Positions 56,518 through 64,000 of a DNA stretch of 64,000 nucleotides are shown one piece after another. Both the position numbers and the translations under genes were made by a program. Within the stretch, counting starts at the first letter, position 1. Each line of letters starts with the position of its first letter. The stretch is from assembly GCA_964304625.1 (NCBI GenBank), contig OZ199839.1, forward strand, positions 5,518,001-5,582,000, in the 5' to 3' direction. A model generated the notes under the pieces. It saw nothing but the letters and a program-made list of their open reading frames with translations, searched no databases and was not told the origin of the DNA. This DNA is from Kudoa neothunni. Taxonomy: Eukaryota; Cnidaria.

Positions 56518-57800
56518 TAACCATCTAACACTTTTGGGGGTAATACATCCCAAAACGATATTGTTATTGGCACATCTTCCTTATTAGTTTTGTCTGTCGC
56601 TATAAATTCAAGCTATTCCTTTAGTTTATGTTACTCTTTAATTTTAATAAAAAAATGGTAAAAAATAAAAATTTAAATAAAAAATACCATCCAACACTTT
56701 TGGGGTGTAAAACACTCCAGATTTTTTGTTTACTTAAATAATAGGAATAAATATATTTGTTACGGATACGTAATATTAATGGCATGAAATCTATAGTTAT
56801 TCCAAAATCATGAGATTTGTAAGGCAGTTACATGAGTTCGCCTGCGCAATAGTTATCCGATATAATAAATGCGCACGCCGTAAATATTTGATAATATTGA
56901 AACGAGCGGTTTTCGTGAGTAAAATGAGGATTTATGTTCATCTGACAGCGTATTCGAGGATGAAATTACTGATGATGAAGCTGAAATTCCGGAAGCACAT
57001 AACAACATGTTAACAAGCGAATGTGGAATTACGTGGAGCTTATCCAAGCCACCTACAACTAAAACATGCCAAGAAAACATTATGAATTACTTACCTGGAA
57101 CTACAGTTTATGCGACGTGAAAGATACTATGCTTACTAAATTGTTTCCTTAAGTTTTTCAACAATGATATATGCCATCAGATTATTTCATTTACCAACGT
57201 GTTTAAAATGCATCATTTAAAGAATACTGGAATGAATTAGACCTTGTGGAATTTAAAGGTTACCTTGGATTTCTCCTTTGATGGCTACCCATAAAGACCG
57301 ACAAGAGCGTTATGCGAGCTGTTCGGTGTAAAAGAAGGTAAGGAAATATATAGAAGGTTTTTTCACTCCGTCGATTGACTCAAATCACTCGAGCACTCCA
57401 TTTCGATGATTTTAATACACGATTGGAACGAAAAAAAGATAAATTTTTCCCAGTCTGTAATGTATGAAATCAATGGGTTGATTTATTACCTCGATGTTTT
57501 CACACAATTAGGACGTAACCGTAGACGAGAAACTTGTTTCGTTCAAGGGAAGGTGCCCATTCCGATAGTACATGCCGATAAGCCCGCAAAATATGGCCTA
57601 AAGTTTTTTCTCTTAGTCGATCCGGTGGAAAATTATGTCTGTAACGTCAGTGTATATCTTGAGAAAAATAACTATAAAACCATTCGACAATTCGGATTGG
57701 GTGAAAGTGTTGTTCTCTCATTGTCTACGCCACTTTTCCATTCAGGTAGGAATGTTTTGATATCGATGTTTAAAACACGAACAGTTAGCTACTGATGAAT
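56518..57800 (+). mobile_element. piggyBac-3 remnant with two piggyBac-type ends
   Basis: TTAACCATCTAACACTTTTG starts at 56518, and a near copy CCATCCAACACTTTTGGGG lies at about 56688. Both resemble the CCTCTAACG...TTTTGGGG ends of piggyBac-1. TTAA at the outer end is the piggyBac target. The transposase remnant follows on plus. The right end was not found. Confidence 0.6.
56905..57793 (+). pseudogene. piggyBac-3 transposase, broken
   Basis: On plus: acidic leader EDLCSSDSVFEDEITDDEAE followed by SECGITWSLSKPPTTKTCQENIMNYLPG (56930-57110), a typical piggyBac N-terminal junction. A degraded middle follows, then at 57406-57795 YEINGLIYYLDVFTQLGRNR, CFVQGKVPIPIVHADKPAKYGLKFFLLVDPVENYVCNVSVYLEKN and ESVVLSLSTPLFHSGRNVLIS. 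The HADKPAKYGLKFFLLVDP block is the family's diagnostic stretch (YxxxKPxKYGIKF...D). The third-Asp region after SGRNV is lost. Closest in the window to piggyBac-1. Multiple stops and frame changes. Confidence 0.78.
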
Positions 57801-58200
57801 CATTTTCATATTACTTTTCTTAATTGATAACAGTTGTTCATACAGGTATAAATCTAAAGAATGCATAACAAAGCGAAATAAGATTAATTATTTGTTGTTG
57901 CCTTTTTTCAAAAATAAAGCTACTTCCTTGAATATTTGTTTAATGCAGGTCAATTTATTAACCAATCTATTTTTATCAGAGTCTGGTTTTACATTTCCAA
58001 TGAAGAGAACTTTTGGTATAATTGTTTTAGGATCAAGAAAAATCTTTTGGTAAGGATCATTCGTTCCAAGAATATAACTTTGATTACTGAAATAAGCTCG
58101 GTGAATATATAGACATTTCTATTGGAGTGTGGATCGTGGATCGGAAGACTAACAAATTTTCTCTTTACGGAGAATCTGTTTAACAACTTAAAATTTGATG
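57800..58200. other. Spacer with an unassigned minus-strand frame
   Basis: On minus near 58186-57960 a frame reads LPIHDPHSNRNVYIFTELIS and shows some coding look, but no family was recognised. Otherwise AT-rich. Confidence 0.25.
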
Positions 58201-58203
58201 GTG

Positions 58204-60284
58204 TATATTATATGTAGTGTATTAATTTGATATTGTTTTCACCCTATAAAAAGGGTTAATATTTCGGTGTTCGCATCATTCTATGGCTGAAGTTAATAAT
58301 GGTACAATGAGCAGGATCGCTCGACCAAAACTATATGATGGAAAGAGTTGTCCGAAAAGTGGTTCAGAAGGTTCGAACTGGCTGTAAGAAGGAAAAATTT
58401 GGATATGGTCTCGTACAACTCGGAACTGTCGTTATCATTGGATGTTGATATATGGACTATGGTTTCGTCCGTTGGGTTGGACGAGAATACGACGTATGAA
58501 TAGATTAAATCATACATTTTGGAATGTTTTGATCAAGGATTGATCATTATGTTGGACTATCTAGGACATGCTACCGCTCCACTTTCGAAGCATAATATTA
58601 GTAGAATGAAATCTCCAATATGTCACCCGCTAGCGCGGCTTGCACATATATTAACTTTGTATTATTATCGTAGTCGCGTGATTGTTAGTTTTAATAAAAC
58701 GTGTTTCTATGGCCGCATTTAATTTAACACATTATGATGCCATGAAATGTTTTGTAAACCGGTTGCAACAGGAAGAGGAAAACGTGCAACAACTTTCTAA
58801 AAACTTAATATCGCTTGGAAGAGGATGCTATACAACTCATAGAAAACTTCAGGAATAACATTAAACGTACCGTCTGCCAACCATACATTTGTATTATTTA
58901 GATGTGGAATATTTTTATTGGTTTTAAAAATTATGATTCTATCCTCTGCTAAAGATCCAGAATCATGAAAGCAAAAAGTTTCGTTCTTTAAGGTAAGTTA
59001 GCATTTGCCATGTTGCTTTCGATATTGACATCTATTCGTTTTCTTCTACGAATATTCTGAATATTTTTGTAAATGTTTCTTTTAATAAATATCAATAACT
59101 CATTCAGACAATTATGAGTCGTACAAATGGAATACACCTAACTGGGGCATTGTGTGTTCCTGGAAACATTTCGAATTTTTTCTTCAAAAATACATTTATT
59201 TATGTCATCCTCAATCATATGATTAAGGATTCCACATTCTTCAATTCTATCAATCTCGTTAGCCGGAAAAGTTCATACGCATCCTTTACAACCTCTTTTA
59301 TCGCATGTCCATAATTGATGGTCCCCACATTTTTTATCCCTGATAAAAATATTGACAGAAAAATATTTTATCGCCTCCGCGTTTCGTTTTGAGCGTGTTA
59401 AATGAGTTTTCATTTTGTTAAATTTTGAGGGTTCAGCACGTGCGATCACAAGTGAGCAAAATGCGCATACAATAATGTCCCGTGCGCAATCACGAAAATC
59501 GGCGAATGCTCGCCGTATCGGACATAAAGACTAGAACTGCAGCTTATTACCCCCAATCCATTGGGATAGCCGAAAGGTTTAACTGAGCGCCGATTGACTC
59601 ATTCGCAAAAGTTTGTCGTGATAATAAAAACTGGGACAGCTATATTTCCTTAGTAGTGTGGACATATCGATCATCGATACATGAGAAAACAAACGCTATA
59701 CCTAATCTGATGATGTTTGGTCGAGAACATATGACAACTTTAGAGTTGATTCTTGGAGGAAATCAAAATATTAAAAATCATAATTGGGAGTTGATTTGTA
59801 ATTTTAATCATATACAAACTGGCGAATAAAAAATACCAAAAGAAAACTGAAAAAGATATGATAAAAATTACGAAACAGCATATGGCCTGACTTACATGCC
59901 TGGAGATAGAGTGTGGTTGATGAAACAAATTAAAAACAACAAATTAGACAATTACTGGATTGGACCCTATCTTATTACGAAGATGATTAATGGCCGAATT
60001 TACAAAGTGAATGTAGATAGTAAAGAGGAAAAAATAAATTATGATAAACTCAAACCGACGGTCAATTTTAACAAGAATTCCAATAGCCACGTCACCAGTA
60101 AAAATGAGAATTCAGAAAAAGGAGATTAAAGTCTCCTTCGTGATTAGAAGAATTTGAACGCTAAACAAGTTCAATTAAGAGGGAGAAATTGTTACATGTA
60201 GTGTATTAACTGGATATTGTTTTCAGACTATAAAAAGGGTTATTATTTCGGCGTGTTCGTATCATTCTATGGCTGTAGTTAACA
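58204..60284 (+). mobile_element. gypsy-5, Ty3/gypsy remnant with a MULE scrap inside (fossil)
   Basis: Short LTRs, about 58204-58298 and 60190-60284 (95 bp). They share ATGTAGTGTATTAA, a TATA box CTATAAAAAGGGTTA, and ATCATTCTATGGCTG, and are roughly 85% alike. Left interior: gag-like frame (KWFRRFELAVRRKNLDMVSYN, 58340-58430). Right interior: integrase core end (TAAYYPQSIGIAERFN near 59528) and C-terminal domain (MPGDRVWLMKQIKN, YWIGPYLITKMINGRIYKV, 59896-60129). A purine tract GAGGGAGAAA precedes the right LTR. Protease to mid-integrase are missing, and a minus-strand MULE fragment lies between. Heavily broken; no target duplication found. Confidence 0.75.
58840..59500 (-). pseudogene. MULE-4 transposase fragment (FLYWCH family)
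   Basis: On minus: ECGILNHMIEDDINKCIFEEKIRNVSRNTQ (59270-59140), the post-FLYWCH segment seen in MULE-2 and MULE-3, then KRNIYKNIQNIRRRKR (about 59080-59030). WLADGTFNVIPEVF follows at about 58900-58855, the segment that opens the MULE DDE domain. The rest of the protein is missing. The fragment lies between the gag and integrase parts of gypsy-5. CGAATGCTCGCCGTATCGG at 59503 may be the family's outer end (compare 43669). Confidence 0.65.
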
Positions 60285-60299
60285 GTGTGGAAAGTGTTT

Positions 60300-60560
60300 T
60301 CTCGACAAATATAAATATGAGATTCCATAAAACCGATTTTATTTTGCAGCAAGCACAATCTATTGTCCATAGACTTTTGTGTCTTGCACAGTGTTCACCT
60401 ATTTTAAACTGAATTGGGGAGTTCTATCATTAAGTAAAATTTATTATAAGGAACAGAAAACATCAGTATAACGAATAATTGTTAAATCTGATTATGGAGA
60501 GTTCATATGAAGTTTTCAACATTCAACTATTAATTATTCCAACCATCCAGAATCTAACAT
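60300..60560. other. Spacer between gypsy-5 and MULE-3
   Basis: AT-rich sequence following the gypsy-5 right LTR. Nothing recognised. Confidence 0.3.
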
Positions 60561-60562
60561 TT

Positions 60563-60639
60563 CAAGATTTCTTAATTCCGAAGAAATGAATAATCGTCAC
60601 ATAAGGTATATTTGATTAAGTAGTTGTGTTTTGGTTTGG
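60563..60639 (+). repeat. 77-bp direct repeat, left copy
   Basis: CAAGATTTCTTAATTCCGAA to TTTTGGTTTGG. It is nearly identical to 62205-62281 in the same orientation (about three mismatches), and the pair brackets the MULE-3 gene. Direct rather than inverted orientation is unexpected for a MULE end. Confidence 0.8.
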
Positions 60640-60712
60640 CGAATGTAGAAATTTTGCCGGTGGAACATCGACCGTAATTTTTTATTGAAAAAAAACGCAA
60701 ACTACCTATAAT

Positions 60713-62025
60713 TTTATTTTAATTTCCAATTATACGTTTTAGATATAGCTTCTACATAAAATGTACCATAATAGGAACCATAATTCGAGCATATCTCCTT
60801 CAATTTTTCCATTTTTATTTCCGTCTTTTTGTTCTGATTTGTTGTATTTGGATTACATAGCTAATACATAATTTCCTGTTTAATCAAACTTTGTTGCTCT
60901 TTTAGATTTGTGATGAATGTGACTAATCCTGAATGTGATTGGTCAAAGCGGGAATAAAAGTGGCGATTGAATATTTCTGCGTTGTTAGATGTTAGTTTTA
61001 CATCGTTCAGCACTCTTTGGTATGCATTCCATGATTCAATGGGATACTTTTTGCTTCTAATAAAGTTTTTTTCAAAATATATTAAGAATAATTGAAGATT
61101 AGGAATCTGAAATTTTTCAGAAGTACACAATTTTTTGTATTCAGCTTTAACAAAATCTTTAGGAACAAATGCGAGTGACATAACGCATTTAATGAAAACT
61201 TTAAAATCTAGGTTATTTTGATATTCCTCGGAAAGTCCAAGTGATTGAATTTTTCGGTAATTACATTGCCCGAAATGAAACAAACAAAATTGTACATCAT
61301 GTTTTGATGCTTTTTTAAAAGCATTATATGCTGCTACTTCAAAGTCAATAATTATTGATTTCGGTAACTCCATATTACCCTTCTCCTTGATTATTTCAAT
61401 AATTTTCATATAATTTTTCTCAGACTTGTCCGACATTAAAACAAAAGCTAGTGGAAAAACCCTGTTGAATACATTACCATGAATAGCATATAACTGAAAA
61501 AAATCCTTCGGCGCAACGTTAAAAGTTCCATCCGCAATCCAAAAATCTGAATTTTTCAGATGTAAAAGGTTTTTCTATGTAGAAAAAATGATTATTCCGT
61601 TTTCGTCATCAGAACCTGAATCGAACAAACAAAAGGATTCATCTCTCAGAGTCTTAATTTTATTACAAAGATTTGTCGCTGGATTAATTTGAATATTGTT
61701 TCTTTTTCTTAAATTTCTTGTTTTTGTATACAAAAGATTTAGGAATAATCGGCAATTCATTAATGTTTTCTTTCCTGGTTGCAATACTATACACCTTGTT
61801 TGTTGGATATAAAGTAGTTTCTGCTAAGAATTTTATTTTATTGTGGAATATTTTTTTATTTTTGTCCTCCTCCGATACGACGTGATTGTGGAATCCAGTT
61901 TTTTCAATGTTTTCCGTATCGTCATGAGTTGTTATTCTTAATCTTCCTCTACATTGTCTAACTTGACACCTCCAATATCGAATTTCATTTTTTTTTGTAA
62001 TCTTTGACGTAAAAATAATCTTCAT
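60713..62025 (-). pseudogene. MULE-3 transposase (FLYWCH-MULE), lightly broken
   Basis: On minus. FLYWCH finger at 62010-61880 (IRYWRCQVRQCRGRLRITTH, FHNHVVS), post-finger segment (FHNKIKFLAETTLYPTNKVYSIA), and a frame change near 61700. The MULE domain opens with FWIADGTFNVAPKDFFQLYA (about 61545-61480), then PLAFVLMSDKSEKNYMKII, LPKSIIIDFEVAAYNAFKKA (Asp, about 61350), and FCLFHFGQCNYRKIQSLGL (about 61280). FNRHFYSRFDQSHSGLVTF (about 60950) follows. A stop at 60861 is followed by an in-family tail (MEKLKEICSNYGSYYG) to 60713. It is the most complete of the three copies of this family here. Expected role: cut-and-paste Mutator-type transposition. Confidence 0.8.
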
Positions 62026-62204
62026 AAAGCATCATGTCGGTATTTTTGGTAGTCTTAAGAATAATAATATCTTTATTTGAATTTCCACTCACCCTGGGTC
62101 CCTTAGCTGGTCTTGCGCAGTTAATATGCGTTTCAAATTAAGTTTTATTCACATTTGCGCGTGCGCATGCAATCTCTCCGCCGGGAAAAATTCTCCATAC
62201 CTTG

Positions 62205-62281
62205 CAAGATTTCTTAATTCCGAAGAAATGAATAATCGTCACATAAAGTATATTTGGTTAAGTAGTTGTATTTTGGTTTGG
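62205..62281 (+). repeat. 77-bp direct repeat, right copy
   Basis: Partner of 60563-60639 in the same orientation. It ends just before the Merlin-2 left terminal repeat at 62308. Confidence 0.8.
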
Positions 62282-62307
62282 TCTAATTTCTCGATTATAC
62301 AACATGA

Positions 62308-63381
62308 CTAATGTGGAGTTTAGGTACGTAAACCCGCGCATACCTAATCGTAATCTTTCGCGCTCATGCTAAGGATTAAAATTAAATCATTAATGTAACT
62401 GTTCACTTTCCCGCAATTGAATCAATTGATGTGAACAAGATCGAACCATTCTTCCTCGACTGTTTGAAGTTAAATAAAAAGCACTGCATCGAATTTCTGG
62501 CATTCATTGGACTTTTGAGAAAAAACAAGTGTATGTTGTAATAAGGAAATGCAGTTTATACGGCGCGGAAGATGCATTGATGGATATTAGTTTTATTGTA
62601 ATCACTGTAGAAAGTATATTTCTTTCCGCTAAGACTCTTTTTTGAAGGAAGTCATCTGGACCTTCCAACCATCCTAAGGATCATCTATTATTATTCCTTC
62701 AGCATCGGCAGTCAACGTTTTTATGAATAGGTCACTCATATCAGTTCCAAAACTATTGTGGATTGGAAGGATTTTATTAGGGATATATATTCGAACCATG
62801 TAATTGAGAATTCCCAAAAGGTCGGTGGAGATGGAATTATCGTTCAGATCGATGAATCCAAACTTTGTAAAAGGAAGAATAACGTGAGTTTGATATTAGG
62901 TGATCAAGATCAATGATTTGTGGAAGAAATAGATGAAAACGGCAACGTTTTCATGACAATTACAACCAAGCAGGATCTGCCAAAATTACAAATAATTTTT
63001 GAGAATGTGGAAAGAGGATCAATAATATAGCCTGACTTCTGGAAAGGTTACAGGCGTCTTGATACGCATGGTTTTCTCCATGTAACTGTCAACCATAGCA
63101 TAGAGTTCTTCACTGAAACTGGTGTGCACACCAATAGAAACAAAGCTATGTGGGGCCTGCAAACGAATGTTTCGCCATATTACGAATAAATTTCTGGGAT
63201 TATACCATCGTATCTTTCGAAATATATATTTAAGAAAAAAATTTTCAATATAGTATTTCAAGAAACATTAAACCAAAATAGTATTATTTGCACATTTTGA
63301 ATATTATCGTTTGTTATTACATGCGTTCCGAAGATTAGCAGGATTAGTTCGGATTAGTTACGTGCCTAAACTCCACATTAG
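62308..63381 (+). mobile_element. Merlin-2 (IS1016/ISXO2-like) DNA transposon
   Basis: 1074 bp between inverted repeats: CTAATGTGGAGTTTAGGTAC at 62308 and its near-perfect complement (GTGCCTAAACTCCACATTAG) ending at 63381. A clear 8-9 bp target duplication is not visible. It contains a Merlin-type transposase remnant on plus. Size and content fit a single-gene Merlin element. Confidence 0.75.
62400..63190 (+). pseudogene. Merlin-2 transposase, broken
   Basis: N-terminal part degraded (HCIEFLAFIGLLRKNKCML near 62490). From about 62740 the DDE domain is clear: TIVDWKDFIRDIYSNHVIEN, GGDGIIVQIDESKLCKRKNN (first Asp, about 62840), a diverged middle, and PDFWKGYRRLDTHGFLHVTVNH (where the second catalytic Asp should be, about 63035). 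SIEFFTETGVHTNRNKAMWGL follows (about 63100), where the family's catalytic Glu position reads Asn-Lys. Stops at about 62915 and 63029 break it. It differs clearly from Merlin-1, so it is a separate lineage. Confidence 0.78.
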
Positions 63382-63429
63382 CCAAGAGTGGTTTAGTTAA
63401 TAAAAATAGAAAAACTCAAAAAAGGAAGA

Positions 63430-63790
63430 TAATGAAATCGACAATGGCGTATAAGAATGGTTCACTTGGATGCGACCAAATAAATTGAAGTTTCATCGCA
63501 ACAGATTATCGACCTTCGCAATGAAATCAGCAAAGAATTCTGTAAAGATTCGAAATGGATCAGTTATGGATGGTATCGCGGATTTAAAGATAGATTTAAT
63601 CTCAGAAGATTTAACTGTCATGAAGGTTCTAGTACCGTGAACGATGATGTTGTGTCTGATTGGAAATCTCAATTAGAATCTATCATGAAGAATTAAGAAA
63701 AAAATGAAATCTTTAACTTTGATGAAACTGCTTTATTCTACCAACAACATCTAAATAAAAGCTTGAAATTTTCTGCTTCTGTATATTGAT
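63430..63790 (+). pseudogene. Tigger-3-family transposase fragment
   Basis: On plus, across two frames: EWFTWMRPNKLKFH, then SSQQIIDLRNEISKEFC, KWISYGWYRGFKDRFNLRR, VSDWKSQLESIMKN, a stop at 63694, then FNFDETALFYQQHLNKSLKF with the first catalytic Asp. It aligns with the 42568-42269 segment of Tigger-3 (YEWFIWMRPK, VSYGWFRSFKNRLNLKK). The remaining core is absent and AT-rich sequence follows to the window end, so it is truncated. Confidence 0.75.
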
Positions 63791-64000
63791 ACCGTTTAAT
63801 TTATATCAAGTTAATTAATATTGTGATGAATCTTTATCATTTATTACTTACCCATTTTTAATGTTAATATTGCAACTTTTAAATTTTAATAGCGTGAGAA
63901 GTCGATTTAAGATCTCTTGAACGAGTGATATTTTATAGATTCTATTTAGGAAGAAGTTATATTTCATTTATCGAGTTAAGTCCCAAATGCATTAAACCAG

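Noticed and set aside
57960-58190. Minus-strand frame with a coding look (LPIHDPHSNRNVYIFTELIS)
   Set aside because: No family recognised, no start, and AT-rich DNA gives such frames by chance.
1-64000. tRNA, rRNA or CRISPR arrays
   Set aside because: No convincing cloverleaf, rRNA-like block or regularly spaced repeat was seen. Subtle tRNAs could be missed without a scan.

Overview
This is AT-rich animal nuclear DNA, most likely from an invertebrate. The evidence is the mix of element families (Tigger/pogo, piggyBac, Merlin, MULE, Helitron, Ty3/gypsy and BEL/Pao), a 57-nt spliceosomal-type intron, and an HP1-type chromatin gene. I cannot name the species. The window is a transposon graveyard with one gene that looks like an intact host gene: an HP1-like chromodomain/chromoshadow protein at 15.1-15.9 kb on the minus strand. 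No RNA genes, CRISPR arrays or bacterial-style operons were recognised.

Layout. 0-1.6 kb: decayed Helitron helicase. 2.2-4.6 kb: several Helitron ends and a complete-looking non-autonomous Helitron (3420-4570). 4.6-6.5 kb: Tigger-1, inserted at a TA in the TA tract behind that Helitron. 7.36-9.6 kb: piggyBac-1 (minus). 10.2-11.2 kb: more Helitron ends. 11.3-13.2 kb: Tigger-2. 13.4-13.9 kb: second copy of a repeat seen at 2.3-2.8 kb. 15.1-15.9 kb: HP1-like gene. 16-20 kb: mostly featureless AT-rich DNA with a piggyBac scrap and a palindrome. 20.0-21.2 kb: Merlin-1. 21.2-25.05 kb: gypsy-3 (minus).

26.1-31.4 kb: piggyBac-2, interrupted by a MULE with 298-bp terminal inverted repeats. 31.4-32.4 kb: second copy of the 3420-4570 Helitron. 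32.4-43.6 kb: a FLYWCH/MULE transposon (minus) split in two by gypsy-1 and Tigger-3. Gypsy-1 (33200-40958) carries gypsy-2 (34025-37920) inside it. Both have matching 5-bp target duplications. 44.27-49.77 kb: BEL/Pao element. 50.75-55.63 kb: gypsy-4 (Mag-like), which carries a foreign insert resembling the end of a viral SF3 primase-helicase. 56.5-57.8 kb: piggyBac-3. 58.2-60.3 kb: gypsy-5 remnant with a MULE scrap. 60.6-62.3 kb: MULE-3 between 77-bp direct repeats. 62.3-63.4 kb: Merlin-2. 63.4-63.8 kb: Tigger fragment.

The elements can be read as a time series of nested insertions. The most interesting points are: (i) three gypsy families whose gag starts inside a very short LTR and reads through the primer-binding site, conserving a VTSGDRG-like junction peptide; (ii) the helicase-like insert in gypsy-4; (iii) unrecognised coding-like frames into which the BEL and gypsy-4 elements inserted; (iv) the intronless HP1-like gene. 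All calls are from reading the sequence. No database search was run.
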